Below are positions 9,715-24,461 of a DNA stretch of 64,000 nucleotides, in pieces; position 1 is the stretch's first letter; each line of letters begins with the position of its first letter. Below the pieces are notes generated by a model, which saw nothing but the letters and a program-made list of their open reading frames with translations, was not told the DNA's origin and ran no database searches. The stretch comes from Hepsetus odoe (lineage: Eukaryota > Chordata > Actinopteri > Characiformes > Hepsetidae): assembly GCA_017165825.1 (NCBI GenBank), contig CM029386.1:9274419-9338418 (forward strand), read 5' to 3'. The translations under genes and the position numbers were made by a program.

Positions 9715-12700
9715 CACACAAATGCTTATAAATAATCTTATAATTTTGTTGTGTTGTGTGTGAGCCACAAACTTGACCTTTAAACCTGTCAGTTAATTTC
9801 TTATAGCATATATAATTCATAAAAACTTTTCATTTCCAGCCTCACGTTTTTAACTTTTCGCCTATTTTGAGATTAAATTAGATAATTTAAAAATCAAATT
9901 ACTAATTTAGAAGGAGTGCTGATGAATGTAACCAGTTTAGTTACCCTCTAATAATGATTTTTTATATGTATTTTTATATGTAATTTGCTAATGCTTGTTT
10001 TTTTTTGGATACTACTTTGCCTTACATTGTCCGTATTTCACTGTTAGTTTTTAATTCATTGGAAAAACCTTAAAGCTTAAGTAACAATTTTTATAAAGTC
10101 TCAGAGATCAGGCAGGCAGGGTTTCATTGAATTTTCATGTAATAAGTTTCACTTTGCACAGTGCCTTACTTTATAAATGCAAACTCAAAACCATCTGATA
10201 TATATGGAAATTATTGTGATCTTGTTATCATTATAAACTAGCTGTAAATGTGTTTTGCTGGTTTGTGTTGATCTAGATGGAGCGGGTGATCGTGTCAATG
10301 CAAGACCCTGACATGGGTATAAAGATGAGGAACCAGCGGCTGCTTATAACAGTCATACCCCATGCAATGATTGGTGAGACTCTCTCTCACACACCAAGCA
10401 TGCAAATACTTTTAGTCCATTCTTTTGTACAAACCAGCTCCAGCTCTTATATCTGGTGAGTTTCTTTACTTGAACAAAACATTAATTTTATTCTTTAACC
10501 ATTATTTGACAGAAAGACCTGGTGGTTTAGATTGTCGTGTTGCTGGAGAGCTCACTTTCTCTTGATATTCAGTTTGCTGTCAGATGCCGGATGTTTTTCT
10601 ATAGCATTCATGGATAAAATTCAGAATTAATTGATGATGGCTGGCTGTCCTGGCCCAGATGCAATAAAACAGACTTCAACTGTGATACTGCCACCACCAT
10701 GTTTCACAGATGGGCTTCCAGATATTGAAATGCAGTGTTTTCCTGGCTTTCCTGGTGAATAGAAAGGAAATACTAAAAATGTTAGTAATCATGAGAGGAG
10801 GAGTAATAGAGAGAGAAGAGATTAATGTATTAGACTATGTATTGTTATTGTGAAATACAGGACAGCACACAGTGAGACACAACAAAATCCAACCTCTGCG
10901 AAATTCACCCATACACACTGTGCAGCAGGGGGCAGCTTTTTAAAATTCCTTGGAGAGCAGTGATGGGGACATTACCTTGCTCAAGGGTACCTCAGGATAA
11001 CTTCCTGGTCTGGGATCTGAACCCATGACCTTCCAATGCTGGGGCCAACGCTGTAACCACTAGGCCAACGCTGCCCCGAATTAAGTTGAGCTTTAAACCC
11101 TTTCAGTTTCAGCTTTTTTAGAGCTTTCAACCCTAAATACCCTGGAGTCCATGATGGGCAGTTTATGGAGTTAGAGTTTAGTGACAGACAGCAGACTGGA
11201 AGAGGAAGATCTAAGGTTGTGAGTGCGAGAATATATATGGCATAATCCTGAAAGATAATAAGGAACAAAGCCATGTAGGGCTCTAAATGTAAACAGGAGT
11301 ATTTTAAACTGAACATGGTGTTAAACAGGGAGCCATGGAGGTTATGGAGGAATTTTGTATATACTGGAGACAAGTGATACACTTAGGTGGAAGGCCAGTG
11401 CACAGAGCATTGCAATAATCAATTCATGATGTAATAAAAGGATAAATGAGCATTTTCTCAAAGTGACTTTATTATTTCCATAAGCATGCGCTATAAAAAA
11501 CACATTGATAAATGACTTCAAATAAAACAGGGTGGCCACTGTTTGTCATTCAGTTGATTGAAAACACTGTTCTAATTTCACCTTTAAATTTGCTGCTAAT
11601 TTTAGACTTTTAGCCACTCATATGTAATTTTGAACAATTTACGTCAATAAATTAATAATTATGGCAATTTCTTTCTTTGTTTGTTTAAATGGGTTCTCCT
11701 TTTTGACACTACAAATGAAAATCTGATAATGTTTAGATCACATTTATGTAGACATAACTTTCAAACACTACTGTATATGTACATACGACATCACTCACTC
11801 ACTCACATCAGCTAATCAAAGTTGAATTAAGTTCCACAGGTAGTCTGTATTCCCACTTGACTTCATCATAAGATTGTTCCATTTTGCCTCTTTGGTGTCA
11901 GCATGTCTTGACACGATCACGCCATTTGTTAATTGGCTTCTTGGAGGCTTCTTGTTCACTGGAGTGTTATAAACTGTTCCTTGTTGTTATTATTGTGGAA
12001 TAATTGAGGGGTCAATCCATATGGAAAAGATGTGGCCAATTAAGATACTGAGAGAGCTAACAATCCAGATGAGCAATGATATCACCAATTATCATTTTAG
12101 TATAGAATATCATGAATTCTTATTTTATACTATATACTCTAGTTCTTGAAACTTTCTTTGAAAGCACTTTACAGCCCTGCCCATTCACTTTCCTTTACAG
12201 CCCATGCTCCATTGATGATACATTTGTGATTATAGCAGTTCCACTTCAGACTGGTGTAAATGCAGACAGTTTGCCTGAAAACTTTTATTAAAATTGCCTT
12301 TTTGGTAAGGGGGCACATGGGAACTGTGTAGCATTGGAGCCAGTCCTATCAAAAATTTTTTTTTTTTCTGATTTCAGATACAGTCATGTGCAAATGTACA
12401 GAACTTTTTGGGCAACATAATTACCATTTTTTTCAATCTAAATATTTTGGCCACAATTTGACCACAAAATGTTTTTTTTAGTTGAATTCTACTCAGGCCA
12501 TTACTGTTCTTGCCCCCCCCCCATTTAAAACAGGTGTTATAGTCACCAATCCACAAACTCTCATTATTAGATTTCATTAACCTATTTAATAGTAAGCATT
12601 ATTACATTTTGGAAAGTACTGAAAAAGAAGGAAAACACTGGTATGCTGAACAACAGACCCTGAACTGGTCGATTAATGAAAACAGCAGTAGCTAATGACA

Positions 12701-14915
12701 AACAGATTTAGACAGTGGGAAAGAAAAAAGGTCCTCGCCCTGTGTGCGCTGGGTTGGACGCCAGCACTCCCCCGCGACCCCGTTTGGGACAAGCGGCAGA
12801 AAATGGATGGATGAAATTGATGGAAAGAAAAAAGAACCCAAAACAACAGTCAGTCACTTGAGTAAAGGTTTCACAACAATCCCTTGTTCAAAGAAGACCT
12901 TAAGAGCTGCAGTGGCCATACCACCAGATTCAAATTGCCAGAAAACTATGTATTTCATCAAAAATGAATTAAACTGAATTAAAACATGTTTTAGATCATT
13001 GCTAAATGAAAAGAAAGACTTTTGGTGTGAATGTTTTGACTGGGAATACACTAAATGCTTTTTAGCCCCAAAGTTCATTTTCCATTCATTAATTATAGTA
13101 GTCTGCAACGTTTCTCTCTCTGAGGTGGCTGAGAGTTGCATAAGGCCATGTGTGAGGGAACAGCCTCAGAATCAGATCCACTTTTATCTCACTAACATTT
13201 GGTTTTGAAGATCTAACAGCACTACAGAATAAATTCCATACATTATGTAACTTATAAAGACTTTAACAAATGCCTCAGTGTTGAGATAAAAACTTTATGG
13301 CAGTGTATTGATATAATCCTTTGTAGGCTAATGTCCAACCTGAAAGTCCCATTTAGGTATCATGAAGTATTTGTTGTGTCAGCTTCCAGTAATGATATCA
13401 TCACATTGTTGTACTGATATTGATGATTCACACCACATCTGTTATGATTATTATGTAGCAGGTTTCAAGCAAAAACATGACAATAAATGGTCCAAAACAA
13501 TACCCAGAATAAAACTTATTACAGGCAATTTGATTAAAACATAAAAGTCATCTTAATTCAATCAAATCTAATCAATATTAGATATGCATCTCGGCCATAC
13601 ATAATATGTAGTCTTCGAAATAACTTGATAATCAAAAGCAGTGCATTTACATAGACATATATTCAGCCTGCAATCGCTGAGATCTGCCCACTCAAAAAGA
13701 GGTTAGATCAAGTGTTTCAAACAGGAACAAAGGCCGTTTACATAAATGTACATAAATAAAAAGCAGACTCACTAATTCTTAGGGATAAAATGAGGTCGGT
13801 CACTAGTCCATCACAGGGCAGACAGAAAGACAATCAGACTTACACCAAGGGGCCAATTTAGCATCTCAAATCTACCTGCATGCATGTATTCATACAGTGG
13901 AAGGAAATGAGATCATCTGCAAATCCACAAAGAAAGGACATGGATCTCTTGACTGGGAATCAAGCACTAACCGCTAAACCGCCATTTATAACATGCAGAT
14001 ACGCACACAGACATCCATGCATGCCATGTCAATTACTGTTGCACTGTTGGGTAAGGCCTTCCCACCATAGTTCCTGTCTGAAAGCAATTCACAGCATAAT
14101 ACAAAGAGCATGCATAGTGAACTTCCTGTTTGCTAACTGATGCAGTTCAATAACTACTGCTTTTGATTACTGTGGACAGTCTTTTCTGGGAACAGAGATC
14201 CTCCCTGATCAGAAACACACTTATGATGTGTAAAATGAAATGTTGCCAACTGACTTTGTTTATAGCGCTCTTCTAAAGGAATCTGTAAAAATTATGATGG
14301 TGGTCTAGTGGTAGAGTTGGCTCAAGAGGTCTCAGGTTCGAATCCCACCTCTGGCACTACCACTACTGGGTCCCTGACCAAGACCCTTAATCCTGAATTG
14401 CTCCAGGGGGACTGTCTCTGTAATTAGGACATGGAAGTTGCTCTGGTTAAGAGCATCTGCTAAATGCTGTAAATGTAAAATTATTTTTTATGGTAATAAA
14501 TAGTATACCTACAGATGCAATGTTTGCTCTGAGGGTGTTGATGTAGAAGTACAGAGAAGGTCAGAAGGAGTTGCATTGTGCCTTTGTGGATATAGAAAAA
14601 AAAAATATGACAGAGTGCCTAGAGTTGTGGTTTTGTATGAGGAAGTCAGGAGTGGCAGAGAAGTATGTGAGAGGAGTTCAGGATATGTATAAGGGAAGTG
14701 TGACAGTGGTGAGATCTTGAAAATAAGACACAGTGGTAAATGATGGACATTATCTGTCAGTACCCTTTATTACAGCATATAAAATCTGTCACAACATATT
14801 CATAGCATGCTTATCTCAGTATTATGTAGCAGGGTTCACGTAAAGTGTTTTCAGAAAGTTTGACTCAGACGATATATATTTCTTGAATTGTGTCTTAATA
14901 CATGTGTGTTTCTTA

Positions 14916-14953
<38 letters not shown>

Positions 14954-17900
14954 TGATGACACTCTCCTGATTTTTTTTACATCCAGGTCGAGAAATAATT
15001 GAGTGGCTGATTCAGAAGTATTCTATATCGGAAGAAGGTAGGAAACAGATATTTATATGCACGTGTGTATGCATGTGTGTTGGGGGAGTGCATACCTGTC
15101 TATCCTGTTGTTGTATGTGTATTTTTAGTGTATTGTGTGTGTTTGTCCTTGCTGGTTGCTGTGCTTAGTTTCTAGCTGGAATCCCTAAAGAGTTGACATG
15201 ATTCTTGTTGTGTGCTCTATTAGGACTCCTCTTACACACATGTTCACAGACATTCACACACCTGTATTAATACATTGTTAGGACATGGGGTGGTTAAGGA
15301 AATTCCATATCTGTTATATATAAAGTTAATGTAAAACCACAGAGAGGAGAAATGAATAGTATTAATGATCTCAATACAGTGGTGCCTTGTGAACAATCAG
15401 TTCTTGAATGTTGGAAACAGTAAACAAGGCAAGAGTGAATGACTTCAACAGGGACCAAACTGTGGCTTAATGACTGGATCCGAACATCTTCAAAATAGCA
15501 GGTCTTATGGAGTGTTCCCAGCATGCAGCACTAAGGATGGACAACCACTGATATGGCAACAGGGTGTCTAAGATTCATGGAAGTGTATGGGGAGGGAATA
15601 CTCAGCCAATCAAAATCTAAAAGAGCTACTGTAGCCCAAAGAATAATTTTGCCTATGGTTAGAAACTAACATGTACATGAAGAGCACCTCATCCTTTTGG
15701 GGCTGCACAGCAGCAGACCAGTCAGATTACACCATAGATTGCATGTAAGGGCAATTGATGAAGTCATGCTATATAAATAATTATTATTAATTTTTATTAA
15801 ATATATAAATAACATTAATGTAAAGCTTTTTTCGCAAACAATTCAGTTTCAACATGAATAAATTACAACACAGTAGAGACTTATCAGAGCACATCACATA
15901 CAGAAAATAGGACTGAGAACTACTCTTGGGGGGTGTAAAGTTGTGCATGTGAGTGTTATGAAAGAGCACTTTGTTGGTGGAAATATTTGCGCAGAGCAAT
16001 GTTTCTGTGCACCCCTGTGGTGCTCGGTCAGCTTAGGTAAACATCTAGGGCATCACGCAGGTGTATGCGTAAACAAGACTCCAGAGGGTTCTGCAGCCGC
16101 TTACTGTGCTCCACAAAAGAGAGCATGTGCAGTTAAGAGTTGTTTATTTTTAGGCAGCCAAACAGCCAAGCCAGCATTTAATTTTTTTTTAGTTTACACC
16201 TTGAAACCTTGCATGCACTATTGGCCGACTGTTCCACTTAACACTCCAGCCCAGTTTATTGTGTGGGGAGAGATTAGCGTTCCTGGAAAAGAGATCAAAA
16301 AAACCCATATAAATATATTGCCTACAAAGGTAGGTACAGTAAAGGTACAATATTAATTAATGCTAAGTTATACGTCAGAACTTTTGGGTGTAATGATTGA
16401 GCACTGCTGTTTTGTTTGTGTTATTTTCAGAGGCATTACATATAGGAAACCTCTTGGTTAAATATGGCTACATATACCCATTGAAGGAGCCTCGGAATTT
16501 GTGTCTGAAACAAGACGAGACACCCTATCGCTTTCAGGTACAGTCAAACACATAACAGGAATGAAGTCTAATCTCAGCCCTGGCCACCTCTGTCTCTACA
16601 CATTTTCATGTTTGCTGTGCTCTACACAAACCCTCTCATTATCTGGGGATGAACGTGCTTGGATTAGTCTGTATTATGCTGTGATATGTCATGGGATAAC
16701 TAAGAAAACAATTAGGAGGGTTGTTCTTAGGGTCCCAAGCGAAGTTGTTGCACATTCAGGCAAGTCTGAATTTGCTGCAAGTTTGCGTCAGCAAAAGCAG
16801 TCAAGTTCCCCATGTTGGTCAGTCATTATCCTTGGCCAAACTGAGACTGGAAGGAATGTTACGTTTGGTTTCGCCTGTGCGATTGTTATGTGATTGTGAT
16901 TCTTAATGTTAGGGGTAAGATGCAGGTGCAGCTTCTGGTGCCATCACATCTTTCTCAATGGACTTTTATTCAATATTTCTCCACTTTTTGGAAACACTAT
17001 ACCATTGTTACTGGCAAACAGTCCAGGGTTTTTCTCTGTTTTTTGCCCTATGAATGCTTAAATAAGTGCCATCACCCCATGACCCTAGTTGGGACTGTCC
17101 CTAAAATGATGGATGGAAGGATGGATGGATGGATGGATGGTAGGATGGACCTCCATTACTCTTAAGTTTAAATCTTTTAGTTTATTCTTAAAATCCAATT
17201 GGTTGGTGGCAGGGACCCCACAATGTACACCTGTTTACATATCCGTAATCATATGTATTTCACGGATATACCTTTTATGACAGTTGGAGGTGAAATGAAC
17301 ACTAACATACACGTTCCAATCCCAGGCACCGTATTACTGGACCTCCACCCGCTGGCCTGCTTCAGAGTTGGATTATGGTGGGTTTGAGATTATTACTATT
17401 TTGTTTTGGCTTGAATCTCAGTGCTTTACTTGCTGCTAGTCTGCTACTGCTCTGCTGTTGTTTTTTTTACCTACAGCAATTTATTTGGCCAAGAAGAACA
17501 TTCGGAAACAAGGGGAGCTGATAGAGTATGAGAAGGTATGACTGCTAAAATAAGTCGTCCACTATACAATGCTTATTAGAGCATGCATTAACTGGCAAAA
17601 TATGTCTGTTTTTGTACCTCCCCCACTCTTTCCTTTGCTTTTCCTTATTTTCTGGTAGGAGTGTTATAATGCTCTACATAAGAGAATCAATCACACCTGG
17701 GACTTTGTGGTGATGCAGGCGAGAGAGCAACTTAGGTGAATCGCTCACAAACATACACAAAACACTCTCCACTTTCTTGATCTTGGCCATTATGTATGGG
17801 GGAGGGTGTTTTGTTCCTATAGAACTGAAATCAAGACAAACAAGACTATGCAAATTCATTTGCTATTGATAAAGAACATAGGTGTTGCTACCAAGCCATG

Positions 17901-20068
17901 CAAATCAGCAAAGCATTATGGATTAGTGCAGTATTAGTGCCAGTAGCACTGTTAATTAATACCTTGGGCAGGTCATGTATGCAGTAATTCAACTGCAGAG
18001 TGTAATTAAATTGCAGGGAAGCCTAATGTTTAATTTGCTAAAACAGATTATTACTCATACTGTATAGCCCTGCCCACTTTAAAATGATACAGTATTGTGC
18101 TACACAAATAAAGCCTCCTAAAGTAAGGCATGACAATTTATTAATACAGCAGTCCCTTAACATTAACTCATAATATACTCAACATTGCAAATATGGCTGT
18201 AATGCAACATTGTCAGGGTCTGTATGTATTTAAGGACTGTTTTTTTTTTTCTATTTCTTGAATTAGGGCATCTAAACAGCGGAGAAAGGCTGATCGCATT
18301 GTGCTGGAGTGTCAAGAACAAGCCTACTGGTTAGTCAATAGGCCGCCGGTGAGTACATATAAACAATATTTTTTTTTCTGTGGTATTCCTCAAAATCTCT
18401 TGGGCTGTGTTCCATTACCAGGTCAATTGGGACAAATATACATACTTTGCTGATCTTCCTATTGCCGTTTGCACATACAAACTATGTTTCCCTTAAGTTT
18501 CCTAGATGTAAGCTGGAAGCTGAGGGCTTCCTCAGAGCAACTGACATAATGTCTTTGGTCAGCTCAGTGTTTAGAGGCTCGCAAATTGCCACTTAGATGT
18601 GTGAACTTTTCACTCTCCTAGAGACCCTACTAGAAACCAGCTCATTCACATTACATTTACATTTGCATTTGCAGCATTTAGCATAAGGTCTTATCCAGAG
18701 TGACTTCCATGTCCTAATTACAGGGACAGTCCCCTTTGGCTAATTCAGGGTTAAGGGTCTTACTCAGGGACCCAGTGGTAGTAGTGCTAGAGGTGGGATT
18801 CGAACCTGTGGACTGTTGATCCATAGGCAATCACCCTACCACTAGGCCACCACCACCCTGTCTTGCCCAGCAAGTTAAATATTAAATATCCCTACTTCTA
18901 AAAGATCTTGTAATAGATCTTGTAATATGGAGTTTTAAATGTTTATTTTTTAGAACTATTTTAGATGTACTTTAAGAACATTTTATGTTTTTTTAATGCC
19001 AAAAGTTTATTTTTAAATTAAAATGTCCTGCTTATAGAGTGATATATTGTATACAGTTTTCCCAATGCAAAACTACTGTTTTCTTAAATAGTTCATTTGT
19101 TATTATTGACTGCTTTAGAGTTTCTTAGTCTTTTTTAATGCAGGTTTACTTTAAAACTAAGCTACTTGAAAATTTTTTTTTTTTTCTTATGCAGGTTTTT
19201 AAGTTTTATTTATTTTTGCTTTACAGTATTGTGCTCCCCCAAAAAAGATTTTGTTAATAATTTAAGAAATGCTTAAAATAGGAGGCTGTCTCTGCAGCTA
19301 TTAAAACTTAAAGCTAAATAAATATATGGGGCAGTGGTGGCCTAGTGGTTAGGGAGTTGCCCCAGCATCGGAAGATTGTGGGTTCGATACCCTCACCAGT
19401 AGGTTGCCCTGAGGTACCCTTGAGCAAGGTACCGTCCCCGTCACTGCTCCCTGGGCGCTTTCAATAGCTGCCCACTGCTGCATGGTGTTTGAGTGCATGG
19501 GCTAAATGCAGAGGTCCAATTTCATTGTGGTTCACGTTTGCTGTGCTGTGACCTTGCAATGACAAGGGTTGTCACTTTCACTTTAAATTTAAATCTAGTC
19601 CTGCTTAAAATTGTTTTTCTTATGTATTGATTGATTGATTTTTTATACACTTTCTCCCAGTTCAATAATTTCAGCACTTTACAGCAACTATAGTCTTTCC
19701 CCAAAAGTGTTAATTATGTAGTAGTATTAATTATGTTTTCATTATGTATTAATTACTTTTTAATGACTAATAAATTCTACCCATAATATCTTTTGTTTAT
19801 GCTGGACTACTTTATAAGTGTACATAGACTTTTTGTAACACAGCACTATTTTAAAGTCATGTGCACTAAACTGCAACATGTGCTAAACAGAAACTGAACC
19901 CACGGTTGCATCTGTTACCAACAATCTTAAACATGCCTCCGTGATTACATGTAGCTTTTACTTATGAAATATTCACGTGACCTATTAAAAGCACTGGGCC
20001 CGTTTAAGAAAGAGGGAGATGGGAGAGTAAGTGGATGCAGAGGAAAAGAGAAACACAGAGGAAGGGAA

Positions 20069-20104
<36 letters not shown>

Positions 20105-20221
20105 TGTGAGAATTTGTGCTTTAAGGTCATGTGACCAGGGCTTTCACTCTAATGGTTCCATCTTCTGCCTCAGAGCTTAGAGGAATCCATTATTGAGATA
20201 TCCTCTGTGTGACCATGTGGG

Positions 20222-20265
<44 letters not shown>

Positions 20266-23200
20266 AGATGGAGAGAGAGACAGAGAGCCACCTATACACA
20301 CGCAACCATAAGCGAAAGCATTATCCAGGAATAGAAGGTTTAATCTGGGGTAGATTTACAGGCCATTTCATTCCTTCATTACCCGTGTTTGCGTGTCTCT
20401 AGTGACGAACAACAAATCTGGCATCCAAACAGCAGCAGCGATTTACGCAAATGCGTCTGGGATAAAGTGCCAGTAATAGTGCGAACGAATCTCTCTTCAT
20501 CTGATTGAATGTCTGCTCTGCTTCACAGGAGCCAATTTTGAGCCAAATCACTTATTGGAAGTAAAGCTCTGGACACACTGGTCACATCTTTTATGAGGTT
20601 TCTAACATTTTGTTGTCATGCATCTTAAAGTTGAATGACAAGTACCAGGGGTCTACACACTTGGAAGAATTACTGCCAGTCTGTTTAGCTCCTATCCTAT
20701 GTTTTGTCCCAAAAGCATGCAAGTATGATACAATGCATGAGAGGAATTTTTCTTTACACAGATGTACTTGCTGCAAAAAATTTAATTAAAAGAATACAAA
20801 CTCCTACCCCCGGTTTCCCATCACCCCATGTCATTCCATGTATCTAACCTTAGTGTCTATCACAAGTAGAATCACGGCACTTTCCACACTACGGAGTTAG
20901 GACTCAAGATATTTATCCTGTCTGTCAGGCATCAGCAAGGCTCTTAGGTAGAAAATACTTTTCTCAGTGGTTCATTGGCTTGTGCAGTGTGAACCTGTAT
21001 ACTCATAGAAAAAGCGCTGTTTTGTGAATAGAACGGTACCTTTAGTGTCACTGTGGTGATTCCCTCAAGTGTACAGCTTCAGTACCTTTTTTTAGCAAAA
21101 AAAACTCAACTACATTCCTCTGCAGAATTTAACCATTCTGACTCAAGGCTTTCTACTTAAAAAATGAGGTTAAGAACTGTTACAAATTTGTCATTTCCCC
21201 ATGGAGAAATGTATTTATGGTACAAAATTGCACCATATTGTATTCTTGAGGATATGTTTACACTGTTTGTACCTTACAACATGTACCTGCACAGTACATT
21301 TTTATCTGACAGTGTAGAAATGCCACAAACAAGTGTCTATAATGGCACAGACACTTGAATGCCAACCACTGCAGGGGTGATGCTGCCATCAGTCCATCAC
21401 TCAACATCATCTGTGTGCATGAATATACATACACAACATGTCCATGTGTCCATGGTCAAGTCCCAAGACTTTGAATTAGAGGGTTGTCAAATTTTCCAAG
21501 CAGGTCTACAAATTTGTAATTGATAATAATTTGGTATTGAGTTTAATGGGCTAAAATAGTTACTTTAAATATATAGATTAAAGTTTTCAAATACAAGCCT
21601 GGTACACTTTATGGACAAAAGCAATCTTAATAATTGAATTTAAGCCACACCCATTTCCACAGATGTAAAAAAAACCACAGATATCCATGCAGTCAGATTT
21701 ATAAAATTTTAAAAGAATGGGTCATTGGGAGCTTCATGGAATGGTTTTACAAATCCAGGTCCTGCATGCAAACTAGATATCAAATGTATTGTTGTAAAGC
21801 CTGCCACCTCTGTATAACAAATCTGCTAGAACCTGCTGGACTGCATTTTGCCATCAGTAAAGTTTGGTGGAGATGGGCTAATGGTATGAGGTTTCAGGCA
21901 ATGGGATAGAGCCTTTAATCAAAGTGAAGGGAAATTTTCAGCATTAAAATACCAAGACATTTTGAAAGTGACAACCCTTGTCATTGCGAGGTCACAGCAC
22001 AGCACACAGTGAACCACAACGAAATTGGACCTCTGCATTTAACCCATGCAAACACCGTGCAGCAGTGGGCAGCTATTGAAAGTGCCCAGGGAGCAGTGAC
22101 GGGGACGGTACCTTGCTCAAGGGTACCTCAGGGCAACTTACTGGTGAGGGAATCGAACCCACAATCTTCCAATGCAGGGGCAACTCCCTAACCACTAGGG
22201 CACCGCTCCCCCTATTGAACAATGTTATGTGCCAAAGGCACAGGTTTGGAGAAGACATCTGACTGTTTCTTCAGTCTGACAAAGAGCACTGTCATCATCC
22301 CCATCAAACACAACTTTGGGGGTGGAGCAGGATTATGACCTTATTATGAGATCATTAGTCTCATCCAACATCTGTGCCTTGAACTATAAAATCTTCTGGA
22401 CACACGACAAAATCATATGGAAACCTTCCAAGAAGAGTTGAAGCTTTTAAGGCTGCTAGGGTCTGGACAAACCCCATATTAATGTCCATGGATTTAGAAC
22501 GGGATGTCATGAAAGTTCCAGTTGGTGAAATGACCATATGGCAATACTTTGTCCATATAGTGTATGTTTTTATGCTCACTAAACACTCTTTAATCTGATT
22601 CAAATGTTGGAACCTTAAATGCTCACATATTTCCATGCATCTTGTAAGTGGCATGAATGTTAAGAAGTACGTCCGCTAGAAGACAGAACGAGACATTTCT
22701 AACAGCAACAAGCATAGCCTGTTAATGGTGTGTGTGGTAAATTGGTGTTCATTTGGATGATTCAAGATATTCAGATAATGTAACAAAACTAATTGGTCAG
22801 CATATTGCAGGAGTGTTTCCTCATACAGACTGGGGTGCTTTCTTTATTTCTTGGTCAGTCAGGTGTGATGGACATTTTGGAGCAAGGACCTGAAAGAAGG
22901 AATGTTGCAAACACACGAGTCCAGCTGGTCAGTGGTAAAACAGTCGCACCCTCACATCTTCACACATACATATACACACATACATATACACACATATACA
23001 GTACTGTGCAAAGGTTTTAGGCAGGTGTGAAAAAATGTTGTAAACAAAGAATGATTTCAAAGAATGATTTTCAAAAAAAGTGTTAATCATTTATTTTCAT
23101 CAATCAACAAAATGCAGTGAATGAACAAAAGAGAAACCTAAATCAAATCAATATTTGGTGTGACCACCCTTTGCCTTAAAAACAGCATCAGTTCTTCTAG

Positions 23201-24413
23201 GTACACTTGCACACAGTTTTTGAAGGAACTCGGCTGGTAGGTTGTTCCAAACATGACTGTGTTTCAACCTACGTGTGACATTGATGATCATCAACACCTG
23301 TTTGGTAAAACTGGTTGATCATACACCGACTATAATCCTACAAAATCCCTGATTTTGTGCAAGTGTACCTATAAGAATTGATGCTGGTTTGAAGGCAAAG
23401 GCAAAAAATGAGGGAATGGTAAGATTTCCATGATATGGACCCTTTACAGTTCTGTTAGCTTTTACATTTGTTAGAAAATCCGTAAACTATTGGCTATAAC
23501 ACACTGATTCAGCTGGCCAGACAGGTGGCAGATTTCTTTGTTTGCACAGTGTGTTAGTCTTACTGTTTAAAGATCATTGTTATCTCTTTTTTCCTTTCAT
23601 TTTGCTGATGCATCCATATTCAAGTAAGTGTTCTCTTTATCATGTAAAACTCAAATTCCTACATTTTCTTACATTTTGGATCACTTTCTTTTAGATTTTG
23701 AAAGTGAAATTTTGTTTGAATTTTTTTGCATTTTTTTGCATTTTGATTTTTTTTTTTATTATACCTTTTGAAAAAGTCTTAGAACTGACTGGATTAAATA
23801 TTGTGTTGTGGGTCTTGTTCTTAATTTCAGAAAAGAATGCTGAATTTTACAAGAAAGAGGTAAATGTACTTGAAGATTGTTTGTGCTGCTTTGTATTGTT
23901 TGTTTATAACAAACAATATAAAGCTTATAACAATATAAAGTTTATAAGTTCATTAACTCTTAATAATAGTTTAATTAAACTAATTTAACATTTAAAATTT
24001 CCTAATATCACAATGCAAATGAAGAAATGGATGAGTTATTTTTAATAACTAAAAGCACCCAAATGTAAATCAATATGCAAACAAATGTAGCAAATGGGCC
24101 CTTATTAAAATCATAGCGTTGGACTATGGGCAGTCATGACTATGATCAGATAGTAGAGTCTAAGTTAGAATCATACACTCAGTACACCATAGGATAATCT
24201 GGGAGGATAGTCTCTGGAGACAAGCTATTAGCCAGTTTTTCGTGTATTATGGGCAAGGCTTTATTGTTTAATATATTATATGTCATATGTATTTGTTATC
24301 TGCAGTAATGGTCAAACAAGAGTCATTTGTTTTATTCTCTACCTTAGATTGAGCACAACAGAAGAGGTTTAGGAAGAAATCGAGTGAAGTCCTCCATCTG
24401 TCTGGAAAGGTAT

Positions 24414-24461
<48 letters not shown>

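Noticed and set aside
10640..10760. CTGCCACCACCATGTTTCAC as a transposase-derived phrase
   Set aside because: It is reminiscent of Tc1-like elements, but only about 100 bp is similar and no ends or frame could be placed. The same applies to 53910-54120.
12382..12520. ACAGTCATGTGCAAATGTAC as a possible Tc1 terminal repeat
   Set aside because: No matching complementary end or known internal sequence was found nearby.
19328..19420. Possible tRNA genes at the many GGTTCGA-containing sites
   Set aside because: All have A- and B-box-like blocks but sit at the head of SINE bodies with shared tails. I saw no stand-alone cloverleaf with an acceptor stem.
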